This document shows positions 1 through 9,079 of a DNA stretch of 26,756 bases, one piece after another. The notes under the pieces were generated by a model. The model was given only the letters and a program-made list of their open reading frames with translations. It made no database searches and was not told the origin of the DNA. The stretch comes from UBA1494_A sp963973975 (GTDB lineage: Bacteria; Bacteroidota; Bacteroidia; Flavobacteriales_E; Vicingaceae): assembly GCA_963973975.1 (NCBI GenBank), contig CAXBCF010000033.1, positions 1 to 26,756 on the forward strand, in the 5' to 3' direction. The first letter of the stretch is position 1. Each line of letters begins with the position of its first letter. The position numbers and the translations under genes were made by a program.

Positions 1-1
1 T

Positions 2-3000
2 TATACTGTTACTGTCACTGAAACTTCAACGGGTTGTACCAATACTGACCAAGTAAATGTATTTGTAGGATCAGTTCCAAATGCAAATGCAGGAGCTGAT
101 AGGAGTATTTGTTTAGGAAGTACTACTCAATTAGGTGGTTCTTCTAGTGGAGTTAGCCCCTTAACATTTTCTTGGAATAATGCTGGAACTTTAAATAATT
201 CAAATGCTCAATTTCCTAATGCTACACCTTTAGTTACTACAACCTATTCTTTAACAGTTACAGATGGAAATGGATGTACATCTACTGACCAAGTTACCGT
301 TAATGTTAATCCTAATCCTGCTGCTGATGCAGGAGCAAATCAAACGATTTGTAGTGGAGATAATGTTACCATTGGTGGTTCACCAACTGGTCCTGCAGGA
401 TCCACATATACATGGAATAATGCTGCAAGTTTGAGCAGTTCTTCTGCAGCAAATCCAGTAGCTACCCCATCAATAACCACTACCTATACTGTTACTGTTA
501 CAGATGCAAATTTATGTACTGCAACAGATCAAGTTACCATCACTGTTAATCCTAGTCCTTTTGCAGATGCAGGCTCAGATCAGAGTATTTGCTTGGGTGA
601 TAATGTAACTATTGGAGGAAGTCCAACAGGTCCTGCTGGAGTAACTTATGCATGGGATAATGGAACGAGTTTAAGTAGCTCTACAATTGCCAACCCAGTT
701 GCTAGCCCGACCACAACAACAACTTATACTGTAACAGTAACAAGTACAAATTCGTGTACCGCAACTGACCAAGTAACCATTACGGTTAATCCAAATCCAT
801 TAGCAGATGCAGGCATTGACCAAACAATTTGTGAGGGATCAAATTTAATCATTGGTGGAAGTCCTACTGGTCCAGCAGGTGCAACTTATGCATGGGACAA
901 TGGAGGAAGTTTAAGTAGTACATCGGTTGCTAATCCTATTGCTGACCCTATTGTCACAACAACTTATACAGTTACAGTTACAAGCGGACAAAGTTGTAGC
1001 TCAACCGATCAGGTTACTATCACTGTTAATCCTACACCTAATGTAGACGCAGGTCCAGACCAGACTATTTGTGATGGAGCTTCAGTTACAATTGGAGGAA
1101 GTCCAACTTCTACAACTGCGGGTGTTACGTATGCTTGGGATAATGGAGCGAGTTTGAGTTCAACTTCTGTTGCTAATCCGATTGCAACTCCAACCACAAC
1201 AACAACTTATACTGTAACAGTTACAGATGCAAATACTTGTACATCAACCGATCAGGTAATAGTAACTGTAAATCCTTTGCCAACAGCAGATGCTGGTGCC
1301 GATCGGACAATTTGTGAAGGAACGAATACAAGCTTGGGAGGATCTCCAACAGGCCCTGCTGGGGCTACTTATTTATGGAATAATGCAGGAAGTTTAAATA
1401 ATGCCAATGCTGCCAATCCTGTTGCAAGTCCACTTACAACAACAACTTATTCAGTTACTGTAACAAGTGGAAATGGATGTACTTCAGTAGATCAAGTTCT
1501 TGTGACTGTAAATCCTGCACCAACTGCAGATGCCGGAGCAGACCAAACGATTTGCAATGGTTCTTCTGTTAACTTAGGAGGAACACCAACTGGTCCTGCA
1601 GGTTCATCTTTTAGCTGGAACAATGCTGCGAGCTTAAGCAGTTCTACTGCAGCAAATCCCGTAGCTACACCAACTTCAACAACAACCTATACGGTTACTG
1701 TTACAGATGCGAATTTATGTACAGCAACAGACCAAGTTACGATAACGGTCAATCCAACTCCTGTTGCTGACGCAGGAGCAGACCAGACTATTTGTAATGG
1801 AGCAAATGTTACGATTGGAGGAAGTCCAACAGGTCCTACAGGTGCAACTTTTGCTTGGGATAATGGTGCTAGTTTGAGTAATTCAACTCTCGCAAACCCA
1901 GTAGCAAGTCCAACAACAACTACCACCTATACCGTAACTGTTACTAGTGCGAATTTGTGTACTTCTACTGATCAAGTTACTATCACTGTTAATCCTCTTC
2001 CAACAGCAGACGCAGGAATTGACCAAACAATTTGCGAAGGAGCTACTGTTACAATTGGGGGAAGTCCAACTGGACCAACTGGAGCTACATATTCTTGGGA
2101 CAATGGAGGTAGCTTAAGTAGTACAAGTATTGCTAATCCAATTGCAGACCCAATAACAACAACAACATACTCTGTAACTGTAACAGATGGAAATAGTTGT
2201 TCATCAATTGATCAAGTTACAATAACTGTAAATCCTGCACCAAACGTGGATGCAGGAGCTGACCAAACCATTTGTAGTGGTGCTTCAGTTACGATTGGAG
2301 GAAGTCCAACATCTACTACAGCAGGAGTAACCTATGCATGGGGCAATGGTGCAAGCTTGAACTCAACTACAAGTGCAAACCCCTCTGCTAGTCCAATTGT
2401 AACAACAACGTATACCGTAACAGTAACAGATGGAAATTCATGTACTTCAACTGATCAAGTAACAGTTACTGTTAATTCATTGCCAGCTGTGGATGCAGGT
2501 GCTGATCGAACAATTTGTGAAGGTGCTAATACTGCATTAGGTGGCTCGCCAACAGGGCCAGCAGGTGCAAGCTATTTATGGAACAATGCTGGAAGTTTAA
2601 ATAATGCAAATGTTGCCAACCCTGTTGCAAGTCCAATTACAACTACTACTTATTCGGTAACTGTAACTGACGGAAATGGATGTTCAGCAATTGATCAAGT
2701 TCTTGTAACTGTGAATCCTGCACCCAATGTTGATGCAGGTGCAGATCAAACTATTTGTGAAGGTTCAAGTACAACAATAGGAGGAAGTCCAACTTCAACT
2801 ACCCCAGGAGTTACCTATGCATGGAATAATGGAGCTAGTTTAAGTTCAACAACCATTGCAAACCCTTCTGCTAATCCAATTGTTACAACTACTTACACTG
2901 TAACAGTAACTGATGCGAACTCATGTACTTCAACAGATCAAATTGTCATAACAGTTAATCCTGCTCCAAATGTAGATGCTGGAGCAGATCAAAATTTATG

Positions 3001-4891
3001 TATTGGAAATTCAGTTACGATAGGAGGAAGTCCAACTTCAACCACATCAGGAGTTACTTATGCATGGAATAATGCAGCAAGCCTAAATAATGCAAGCAGT
3101 GCAAATCCTGTTGCTTCACCTACCGTTACAACTACATATACCGTTACCGTAACCGATGTGAATTCTTGTACTTCAACAGATCAAGTTACCATTACGGTGA
3201 ATCCGCTTCCAATAGTTGATGCAGGTGCTGATCAAACTATTTGTGAGGGTTCAACTGCTTCAATTGGAGGCACTCCCACAGGACCAAGTGGTTCTACTTT
3301 TGCATGGGATAATGGAGCAAGTTTGAGTAGTGCTGCAATTGCTAATCCAATTGCAAATCCAGTAACGACTACAATTTATACCGTTACCGTTACTGACTTA
3401 AATGGTTGCTCTGCAACAGATCAAGTTACAATTACTGTAAACCCGTCACCGAATGTGAATGCAGGTGCTGATCAATCCATTTGTGAAGGAGCAAGTGCAA
3501 CAATAGGAGGCAGTCCTACTTCTACAACTGCGGGAGTTACTTATGCTTGGGATAATGGTGCAAGTTTGAGTTCTACAACTGTAGCCAATCCTTTAGCCAA
3601 TCCAATAGTAACTACTACTTACACGGTTACGGTAACTGATGGTAATACTTGTACTTCAACAGATCAAGTTACAATAACTGTAAATCCTGCACCCAATGTA
3701 GACGCAGGTACTGATCAAACAATTTGTGAAGGAGCTAGTGTTACAATTGGTGGAAGTCCGACATCCACAACTGCAGGAGTTACTTATGCTTGGGATAATG
3801 GAGCAAGTTTAAGTTCTACCACCATTGCTAACCCAGTAGCCAACCCAATAACTACAACAACTTATTCAGTAACAGTTACCGATGGCAATTCTTGTACTTC
3901 AACCGACCAAGTTACAGTTACTGTAAATCCTGCACCCAATGTGGACGCAGGTGCAGATCAAACGATTTGTGAAGGTTCAAGTACAACAATAGGAGGAAGT
4001 CCAACTTCTAGCACTACTGGAGTTACTTATGCTTGGGATAATGGCGGTAGTTTAAGTTCAACTACCGTAGCAAATCCTGTTGCTAACCCCATTGTAACTA
4101 CAACTTATACAGTTACTGTAACAGATGCAAATGCTTGTACTTCAATTGATCAAATGACAGTAAACGTTGACCCTGCTCCAAATGTAGATGCAGGTGCAGA
4201 TCAGAGTAGTTGTATTGGAAATTCTGTAACAATTGGAGGTAGTCCAACTTCAACTACAGCAGGAGTAACTTATGCATGGGATAATGCAATAAGTTTGAAT
4301 GATGCAAGTGTTGCAAATCCTGTTGCAACTCCATTAATAACAACAACTTATAGGGTTACCATTACAGATGGAAATGCTTGTACATCAACTGATCAAGTTA
4401 CTGTTACTGTTAATCCATTGCCAATAGTAGATGCAGGTGTAGATCAGTCTATTTGTGAAGGTTTAAATACAACAATAGGAGGTTCGCCAACAGGGCCTGC
4501 GGGTTCTACCTATCTTTGGGACAATGCGGCTAGCTTAGACGATATAACTCTAGCTAATCCAGTAGCTAGTCCTTTAGTAACTACCACTTATTCTGTGACA
4601 GTTACTGATGTAAATAGTTGTGTTGATACTGATAATTTGACAATATTTGTAAACCCTTCACCAGTAATTGATGCTGGTGCAGACCAAACTATTTGTTTAC
4701 GAGATTCTGTTCAAATAGGAGGCAGTCCAACAGCACCAACAGGAATTTCATTCTCTTGGACTCCAACTGCAGGATTATCAGATGCGAATGCTGCTAATCC
4801 AATGGCTAGCCCTACTGATACAACTAAGTATTTTGTAAGTATTACAGATGCTAATGGTTGTATCTCAATTGATTCAATGCTTGTAAATGTT
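2..4891 (+). repeat. Tandem 240/243-bp coding repeat array with a five-unit super-period
   Basis: Unit anchors (the Asp codon of DAG, or Asn in unit 1) fall at 86, 326, 566, then about every 240 or 243 bases to 4670. Units with TGPAG in the middle are 80 aa, and those with TSTTAG are 81 aa. Units 2-6 resemble units 7-11 one for one: anchors 326, 1529 and 2732 are exactly 1203 bases apart. Units 12-14 resemble 17-19, with anchors 2732 and 3944, 1212 bases apart. The DNA of matching units differs at many synonymous positions, so the copies are old. The array probably continues left of the window. Confidence 0.9.
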
Positions 4892-6361
4892 AACCCATTA
4901 CCGATTGTTGATTTTCAGGCTGACGCTCTTTGTTTGGGTGATTTTACTGCATTCACTGATCAAACAACTTTAAGTGTTGGAAACATAAGCTCATGGGATT
5001 GGGATTTTGGGGATGGTTTTGGAAGTTCTAATCTACAAAACCCTGCTTACCAATATGCATCTAGTGGGTCGTATTCAGTTACTTTAAAGGTAGAAACTGC
5101 AATCGGTTGTTTTGATTCAGTCATCAAAACAGTTGAGGTAAATCCTCTGCCAATTGCTGATGCAGGAAATGATACTACAATTTGCTTTGGAGATACTGTT
5201 CAAATTGGAATTGAAGGTTCTTCATTGCTCACCTATAGTTGGAGTCCTGCGACCAATCTTTCGGATGTGACTGTTCCTAATCCATTAGCTTTTCCATTAG
5301 CAACTGGAGATTATTTCTTAAGTGTGACGGATGCTAATGGTTGTTTTAATTTCGATACTGTCACTATTTTTGTAAATCAGCTTCCAAATGTTATTGCAGA
5401 AAAAGATACCTTCTCTTGCGTTGGTGAATCTATTCAATTGAATGTTAGCGGAGCTCAAACATACATTTGGTCTCCAGATACTTGGTTGGATGATCCAACT
5501 ATTCCAAATCCTATTGCGAATGCGTTAAAAAATATTGAGTATACCGTAAGAGGAACTGATATTAATGGCTGTGTTGCAGAAGATACGATTACTATTTCTG
5601 TATTTAACTTAGATTTTAATCCAAATAATCTTTCGATTTGTATAGGAGATACCGTACAATTCAATCCTGTAATACAAGGAGATACAACAGGAATTACTTA
5701 TTTATGGACTCCGAGTATGAATTTAAGTGCCAACAATGTTCAAAATCCATTTGCTTTTATGACTGTAGATCAGCAATATATTCTTCAGATTACCAATCAA
5801 GCGGGTTGTGATGATTTGGATAGCTTATTTGTAGAAGCACTTGATAGCGCAGGTGTTGATTTTGAGTATATTAATTCTCCTCGTTGTAGTGGTTCGGTTT
5901 TAGAAATTGAAAACACTTCCGTTTCAACTGATAATTTTGAATGGTACCTCAATGATGTTTTAGTTAGTACAGACCGAAATCCTCAATTTGATATAAATTA
6001 TTCAGAACAAAATGTGTTGACATTAGTAGGTTCAAATGCAAATTGTACAAACTCCATCACCAAAATAATCCCAGCTGAGAGCTTTAAGGATTTGTTGAGG
6101 TTGAAAGACGCAAATGTCTTTACTCCTAATGGAGATGGTATAAATGATTTCTTTTCTCCTGGGTTTGAAGGGAATTTCTTAGGTTGTGCCAGCTTCCAAA
6201 TCTACGATCGATGGGGGAAAACGGTATTTGATACCAACATTGGACAGTACAAATGGGATGGAAGAACCCTTGGCGGATATGATGCTCCTGAGGGAGTTTA
6301 TTTCTACGTTATTAAAGTGGGAAGCGAAGAGATTAAGGGATCATTACTCTTAACTAGGTAA
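2..6361 (+). CDS. Giant Ig/PKD-like repeat adhesin with T9SS type B C-terminus (5' end outside window)
   Basis: The reading frame is open from base 2, so the start codon and signal peptide lie upstream; about 2119 residues are visible. About 20 tandem units of 80-81 residues (NPxPxxDAGxDQTICxG, then TIGGSPT, TYAWDNGxSL, ANPxAxP, TTTTYTVTVTD, CTSTDQVTITV) run to about base 4891. Each unit has two cysteines, one after the DQTI segment and one before STDQV, which could form an intradomain disulfide. Next come a true PKD domain (SWDWDFGDG, about 4980-5140), divergent units, and a gliding-motility-associated C-terminal domain (NVFTPNGDGINDFF ... YDRWG ... WDG ... GVYFYVIK) over the last 85 residues. 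That domain marks Sec plus type IX secretion and cell-surface delivery. By analogy with SprB-like proteins it is probably a long surface adhesin; its ligand is unknown. A weak hairpin follows the stop. Confidence 0.93.
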   Translation, partial: YTVTVTETSTGCTNTDQVNVFVGSVPNANAGADRSICLGSTTQLGGSSSGVSPLTFSWNNAGTLNNSNAQFPNATPLVTTTYSLTVTDGNGCTSTDQVTVNVNPNPAADAGANQTICSGDNVTIGGSPTGPAGSTYTWNNAASLSSSSAANPVATPSITTTYTVTVTDANLCTATDQVTITVNPSPFADAGSDQSICLGDNVTIGGSPTGPAGVTYAWDNGTSLSSSTIANPVASPTTTTTYTVTVTSTNSCTATDQVTITVNPNPLADAGIDQTICEGSNLIIGGSPTGPAGATYAWDNGGSLSSTSVANPIADPIVTTTYTVTVTSGQSCSSTDQVTITVNPTPNVDAGPDQTICDGASVTIGGSPTSTTAGVTYAWDNGASLSSTSVANPIATPTTTTTYTVTVTDANTCTSTDQVIVTVNPLPTADAGADRTICEGTNTSLGGSPTGPAGATYLWNNAGSLNNANAANPVASPLTTTTYSVTVTSGNGCTSVDQVLVTVNPAPTADAGADQTICNGSSVNLGGTPTGPAGSSFSWNNAASLSSSTAANPVATPTSTTTYTVTVTDANLCTATDQVTITVNPTPVADAGADQTICNGANVTIGGSPTGPTGATFAWDNGASLSNSTLANPVASPTTTTTYTVTVTSANLCTSTDQVTITVNPLPTADAGIDQTICEGATVTIGGSPTGPTGATYSWDNGGSLSSTSIANPIADPITTTTYSVTVTDGNSCSSIDQVTITVNPAPNVDAGADQTICSGASVTIGGSPTSTTAGVTYAWGNGASLNSTTSANPSASPIVTTTYTVTVTDGNSCTSTDQVTVTVNSLPAVDAGADRTICEGANTALGGSPTGPAGASYLWNNAGSLNNANVANPVASPITTTTYSVTVTDGNGCSAIDQVLVTVNPAPNVDAGADQTICEGSSTTIGGSPTSTTPGVTYAWNNGASLSSTTIANPSANPIVTTTYTVTVTDANSCTSTDQIVITVNPAPNVDAGADQNLCIGNSVTIGGSPTSTTSGVTYAWNNAASLNNASSANPVASPTVTTTYTVTVTDVNSCTSTDQVTITVNPLPIVDAGADQTICEGSTASIGGTPTGPSGSTFAWDNGASLSSAAIANPIANPVTTTIYTVTVTDLNGCSATDQVTITVNPSPNVNAGADQSICEGASATIGGSPTSTTAGVTYAWDNGASLSSTTVANPLANPIVTTTYTVTVTDGNTCTSTDQVTITVNPAPNVDAGTDQTICEGASVTIGGSPTSTTAGVTYAWDNGASLSSTTIANPVANPITTTTYSVTVTDGNSCTSTDQVTVTVNPAPNVDAGADQTICEGSSTTIGGSPTSSTTGVTYAWDNGGSLSSTTVANPVANPIVTTTYTVTVTDANACTSIDQMTVNVDPAPNVDAGADQSSCIGNSVTIGGSPTSTTAGVTYAWDNAISLNDASVANPVATPLITTTYRVTITDGNACTSTDQVTVTVNPLPIVDAGVDQSICEGLNTTIGGSPTGPAGSTYLWDNAASLDDITLANPVASPLVTTTYSVTVTDVNSCVDTDNLTIFVNPSPVIDAGADQTICLRDSVQIGGSPTAPTGISFSWTPTAGLSDANAANPMASPTDTTKYFVSITDANGCISIDSMLVNVNPLPIVDFQADALCLGDFTAFTDQTTLSVGNISSWDWDFGDGFGSSNLQNPAYQYASSGSYSVTLKVETAIGCFDSVIKTVEVNPLPIADAGNDTTICFGDTVQIGIEGSSLLTYSWSPATNLSDVTVPNPLAFPLATGDYFLSVTDANGCFNFDTVTIFVNQLPNVIAEKDTFSCVGESIQLNVSGAQTYIWSPDTWLDDPTIPNPIANALKNIEYTVRGTDINGCVAEDTITISVFNLDFNPNNLSICIGDTVQFNPVIQGDTTGITYLWTPSMNLSANNVQNPFAFMTVDQQYILQITNQAGCDDLDSLFVEALDSAGVDFEYINSPRCSGSVLEIENTSVSTDNFEWYLNDVLVSTDRNPQFDINYSEQNVLTLVGSNANCTNSITKIIPAESFKDLLRLKDANVFTPNGDGINDFFSPGFEGNFLGCASFQIYDRWGKTVFDTNIGQYKWDGRTLGGYDAPEGVYFYVIKVGSEEIKGSLLLTR

Positions 6362-6372
6362 TAGTATAATTT

Positions 6373-6398
6373 AATTAACTAGATTTTTATAGTTAATT
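6373..6398. terminator. Weak A/T hairpin between convergent genes
   Basis: AATTAACTA and TAGTTAATT form 9-bp arms around an 8-base loop. The hairpin sits in the 41-base gap between the stop of the giant adhesin (+) and the stop of the OmpA/PorE-like gene (-). Arms with one G/C pair make it a weak stem; its position suggests a bidirectional terminator. Confidence 0.4.
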
Positions 6399-6402
6399 GG
6401 CT

Positions 6403-8391
6403 TTAATTCTCAATGATCTTAAATTCTGTCCTTCTATTTTGAGCTCTCCCTTCGCTAGAAGCATTATCTGCAATTGGTAATTTGTCAGCATATCCAATAG
6501 CAGTTAGGCGAGAAGGTTCAATTTGTGCTTCAATTAAGTAATCCAATACAGCATTTGCTCTATTTTTAGAAAGCAGTAGATTGTCGGATAATTTCCCAAC
6601 ATTGTCTGTATGACCGCCAATTTCAATTTTTAGTGCTGGGTTGCTTTTTAGAAATCCAACTAATTTATTTAGCTCAACTTTTGAACTAGCCTTTAAATTG
6701 TATTTAGCTGTTTCAAAAAAGATATTTTTTAAAACAATCGTTTGTCCTACTTCAATTGGTTGCATTTTTATGTCCTTTTTAAAAGGGCTATTTGATGTGT
6801 TTTCTTTCAATGCAAAGTGATCAGAATAAAAAAGGTAGCCATTTTTTGAAGCATTTAAAGCATATTCTCTACCAGATGGAAGACTTAAAAAGAATTCTCC
6901 ATCGATGCTGTTTGAATAAGACTCAACAACTATTTCTCCATTAGCTAAATCAATTAATTCAAACTTTGCTTGTAGTGGCTCTTTCGTTTTTTTATCAGTG
7001 ATTTTACCAGCAAAATAACTCACAGCATTCGGTCTGAAAGCTGGTGCTAATTCAAAACTATAGAGGTCTAAATCTCCATAACCATCTTCTCTGTCTGAGG
7101 CGAAAAAAGCAGTTTTACCATCTGATGAAACCAATAAGCTATTTTCATTTTGATAGGTATTGACAGGATAGCCAATATTTACAGGGTCTCCCCAATTTCC
7201 TGTGCTGTCTTTTTTCGACATGAAAATATCTAATCCACCCATTCCTGGATGACCGTCAGAAGAGAAATAAAGGCTTGAACCATCAGGGTGAATAAAGACA
7301 GACTCTTCATTCATTGGGGTATTTATATTTTTTGGTAAAGCTTCAGGTTTGCTCCAAAAGCCTTGTTCATTGAGTTCAGAAACATAGATATCACCATTTC
7401 TTTGACCTTGCCTGTCTCTGAGACCTCTAATAAAATACAGGGTTTTACCATCTGCCGAAAAAGAAGGTTGAGTTTCCCAATGATTCGAGTTAATTGGTTT
7501 TCCTAAATTATTAGGTTCAGACCAATTTTTACCCATTTTAGAAGAGTAAAAGATATCACAGCTACCATACCCTTTTCGATTACCACCATAGTCACCATAT
7601 AATTCACAAGCAGTAAAAAATAAAATTTGACCATCTGCAGAAAGCGAAGGAGCACCTTCATTCATAATAGTGTTGATTGGTTTGTTGAGGTTATATGCTT
7701 GTTGCCATTTGCCATCTACTTTATAAGCAACATAAAAATCTTCATTAAACCCTTGAGGTGATTGAGGACTTGGTAATCTTCTTGTGAAAAGTAAAGTTTG
7801 TTCGTCAACAGTTAAGCTTGGGAAGTATTCAGCATGTTCGCTATTAATTTCAGGTCCTAGATTTTCAGGCTTATAATCTACTGGATTTTTCATGGCATTG
7901 ATAGCAAAAGCTATGCTTTCTAAACCGGAATTAGTTTTAGTAATTAAATTATCAGATGTTGGGTTAGTAGTTAAAAAATGACGGTAATTTTTTTCAGCTT
8001 CACGGTATTCTCCGCTTTGTAGCTCTAGTTCAGCTAAGAAAAAGAGGTTGTTAGGAATTGCATTGGGGTTTATCGCTATTGCTTTTTTAAAATTTACTTT
8101 GGCAGCTTCATAATTTTTTTGATCGATATTTACATAAGCCAAGAGTGTTGCTGCTTCAATAAAAGTTGGATCTCTTTCAATGGCTTGTTCAAGAAGTTCC
8201 TCAGTTTTTTTTAGCTCAAATTTTTGGTAATGTGCCTGTGCTTCTTGGTAGATTTTAATGGCTTTTTTATTTGAACTGCTGTATTCTTGAGCAAAACTGC
8301 TACAGCTTAAAAAAAGACAAATAGAAAAAAAAGCGAAAATGTGCTTTATGGGATGTTTAAATACTTGTGAGACTGTATACTGATTTGCCAT
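6403..8391 (-). CDS. PorE-like OmpA-family protein (TPR, WD40-like propeller, regulatory fold, OmpA domain)
   Basis: Domains in order: N-terminal export signal with hydrophobic FAFFSICLFLSC; TPR helices at about 41-140; PD40/WD40-like propeller blades at about 186-447 (repeated PSxSADGxxLxF); a carboxypeptidase-regulatory/CNA-B-like fold at 458-541; an OmpA C-terminal peptidoglycan-binding domain at 553-659 (NIFFETAKYNL, GGHTDN, LSKNRA, GRAQNRRTEF). This order is that of PorE (PG1058) of the P. gingivalis type IX secretion system, and of OmpA proteins paired with SprF/PorP elsewhere. Cys30 in LFLSC is a plausible lipobox; cleavage by signal peptidase I near FAQ is the alternative. The ATG at 8391 is the only Met ahead of the signal segment, and it overlaps the 3' end of queE by 46 bases. 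Probably periplasmic, linking outer membrane and peptidoglycan. A direct T9SS role is inferred from architecture only. Confidence 0.88.
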   Translation of the reverse strand: MANQYTVSQVFKHPIKHIFAFFSICLFLSCSSFAQEYSSSNKKAIKIYQEAQAHYQKFELKKTEELLEQAIERDPTFIEAATLLAYVNIDQKNYEAAKVNFKKAIAINPNAIPNNLFFLAELELQSGEYREAEKNYRHFLTTNPTSDNLITKTNSGLESIAFAINAMKNPVDYKPENLGPEINSEHAEYFPSLTVDEQTLLFTRRLPSPQSPQGFNEDFYVAYKVDGKWQQAYNLNKPINTIMNEGAPSLSADGQILFFTACELYGDYGGNRKGYGSCDIFYSSKMGKNWSEPNNLGKPINSNHWETQPSFSADGKTLYFIRGLRDRQGQRNGDIYVSELNEQGFWSKPEALPKNINTPMNEESVFIHPDGSSLYFSSDGHPGMGGLDIFMSKKDSTGNWGDPVNIGYPVNTYQNENSLLVSSDGKTAFFASDREDGYGDLDLYSFELAPAFRPNAVSYFAGKITDKKTKEPLQAKFELIDLANGEIVVESYSNSIDGEFFLSLPSGREYALNASKNGYLFYSDHFALKENTSNSPFKKDIKMQPIEVGQTIVLKNIFFETAKYNLKASSKVELNKLVGFLKSNPALKIEIGGHTDNVGKLSDNLLLSKNRANAVLDYLIEAQIEPSRLTAIGYADKLPIADNASSEGRAQNRRTEFKIIEN

Positions 8392-8969
8392 TTTGGATGT
8401 TGTTTTACGTATTCAATTAATAGGGGAGTCATCTCTTCTCTTTTGCTCCATTCAACTTGCAGGTATAATTTACATTCAGAATTTACTTTAGCAGCATGCT
8501 CTTCAGCCCATTTAAAATCTGATTTATTGTAAATAATAACTTTAAGCTCATTTGCTTTATCATAGTATTCAGGAAGCGGTGCTTTATTTTTTTTGGGAGA
8601 GAGGCAAATCCAGTGCCATTTTCCACTGAGTGGATATGCTCCTGATGTTTCAATCGCCAATTCAAAGTTCTTTTCAATTAGTTGATCGGAGAGTGGTTGT
8701 AATTGATACATTACAGGCTCTCCGCCTGTTATTACAGCAAATCTTGCTGGATACTGTTGTGCTTCGTCTACAATTTTATTTATTGACCATTTTGGATGCT
8801 TGGATGCATCCCAGCTTTCCTTTACATCACACCAATGGCATCCAACATCACAGCCGCCTAAGCGAATGAAAACAGCTGCCCTTCCTGAGTGAAATCCTTC
8901 ACCTTGAAGGGTGTAAAAAGATTCCATAATTGGCAATTCTAAGCCATTCTGTTCTGTACTTTCATTCAT
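8346..8969 (-). CDS. queE: 7-carboxy-7-deazaguanine synthase (radical SAM)
   Basis: QueE converts 6-carboxytetrahydropterin to 7-carboxy-7-deazaguanine in the queuosine/preQ0 pathway. The 207-residue protein has the QueE opening ESFYTLQGEGFHSGR, a CxxxCxxC iron-sulfur motif (C40, C44, C47, in GGCDVGCHWCD), the TGGEP motif at 81-85 that helps bind SAM, and the family C-terminus IQSHKYLNIP. Length is normal. An alternative start is Met15 just before ESFYTL. The usual partners queC, queD and queF are not in the window. The neighbour downstream begins inside the queE 3' end, so the two are likely co-transcribed although functionally unrelated. Confidence 0.93.
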   Translation of the reverse strand: MNESTEQNGLELPIMESFYTLQGEGFHSGRAAVFIRLGGCDVGCHWCDVKESWDASKHPKWSINKIVDEAQQYPARFAVITGGEPVMYQLQPLSDQLIEKNFELAIETSGAYPLSGKWHWICLSPKKNKAPLPEYYDKANELKVIIYNKSDFKWAEEHAAKVNSECKLYLQVEWSKREEMTPLLIEYVKQHPKWQISIQSHKYLNIP

Positions 8970-9021
8970 TCTGCGAAATTAATGCTTTTAGAAATGCTTC
9001 TTTGTTTTATTCTATACCAGA

Positions 9022-9060
9022 ATCAAAAAGCGCATGTTTTTAAATTAAAAACATGCGCTT
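9022..9060 (-). terminator. Strong intrinsic terminator after the S8 protease gene
   Basis: A near-perfect inverted repeat at 9028-9060 has arms starting AAGCGCATG and ending CATGCGCTT, with a 1-base symmetry centre (effective loop about 5). Read on the minus strand it lies 20 bases past the protease stop and is followed by CTTTTTGATT, giving the U tract. Confidence 0.8.
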
Positions 9061-9079
9061 AATAAACTGACTATTTTTT

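Noticed and set aside
431..433. TTG as start of the giant repeat protein
   Set aside because: The frame is open to base 2 and encodes the same repeat units upstream, so this TTG (Leu codon) is internal.
1009..1926. Minus-strand ORFs opposite the repeat array
   Set aside because: They are antisense translations of the 240-bp repeats, with Val/Pro-rich strings such as VGLPPIVT recurring at the repeat period. They arise from the composition of the real gene.
2..4891. CRISPR array or other phase-regular DNA repeat
   Set aside because: The period is 240-243 bases, the repeat is coding and diverged at synonymous sites, and there are no short exact repeats with unique spacers.
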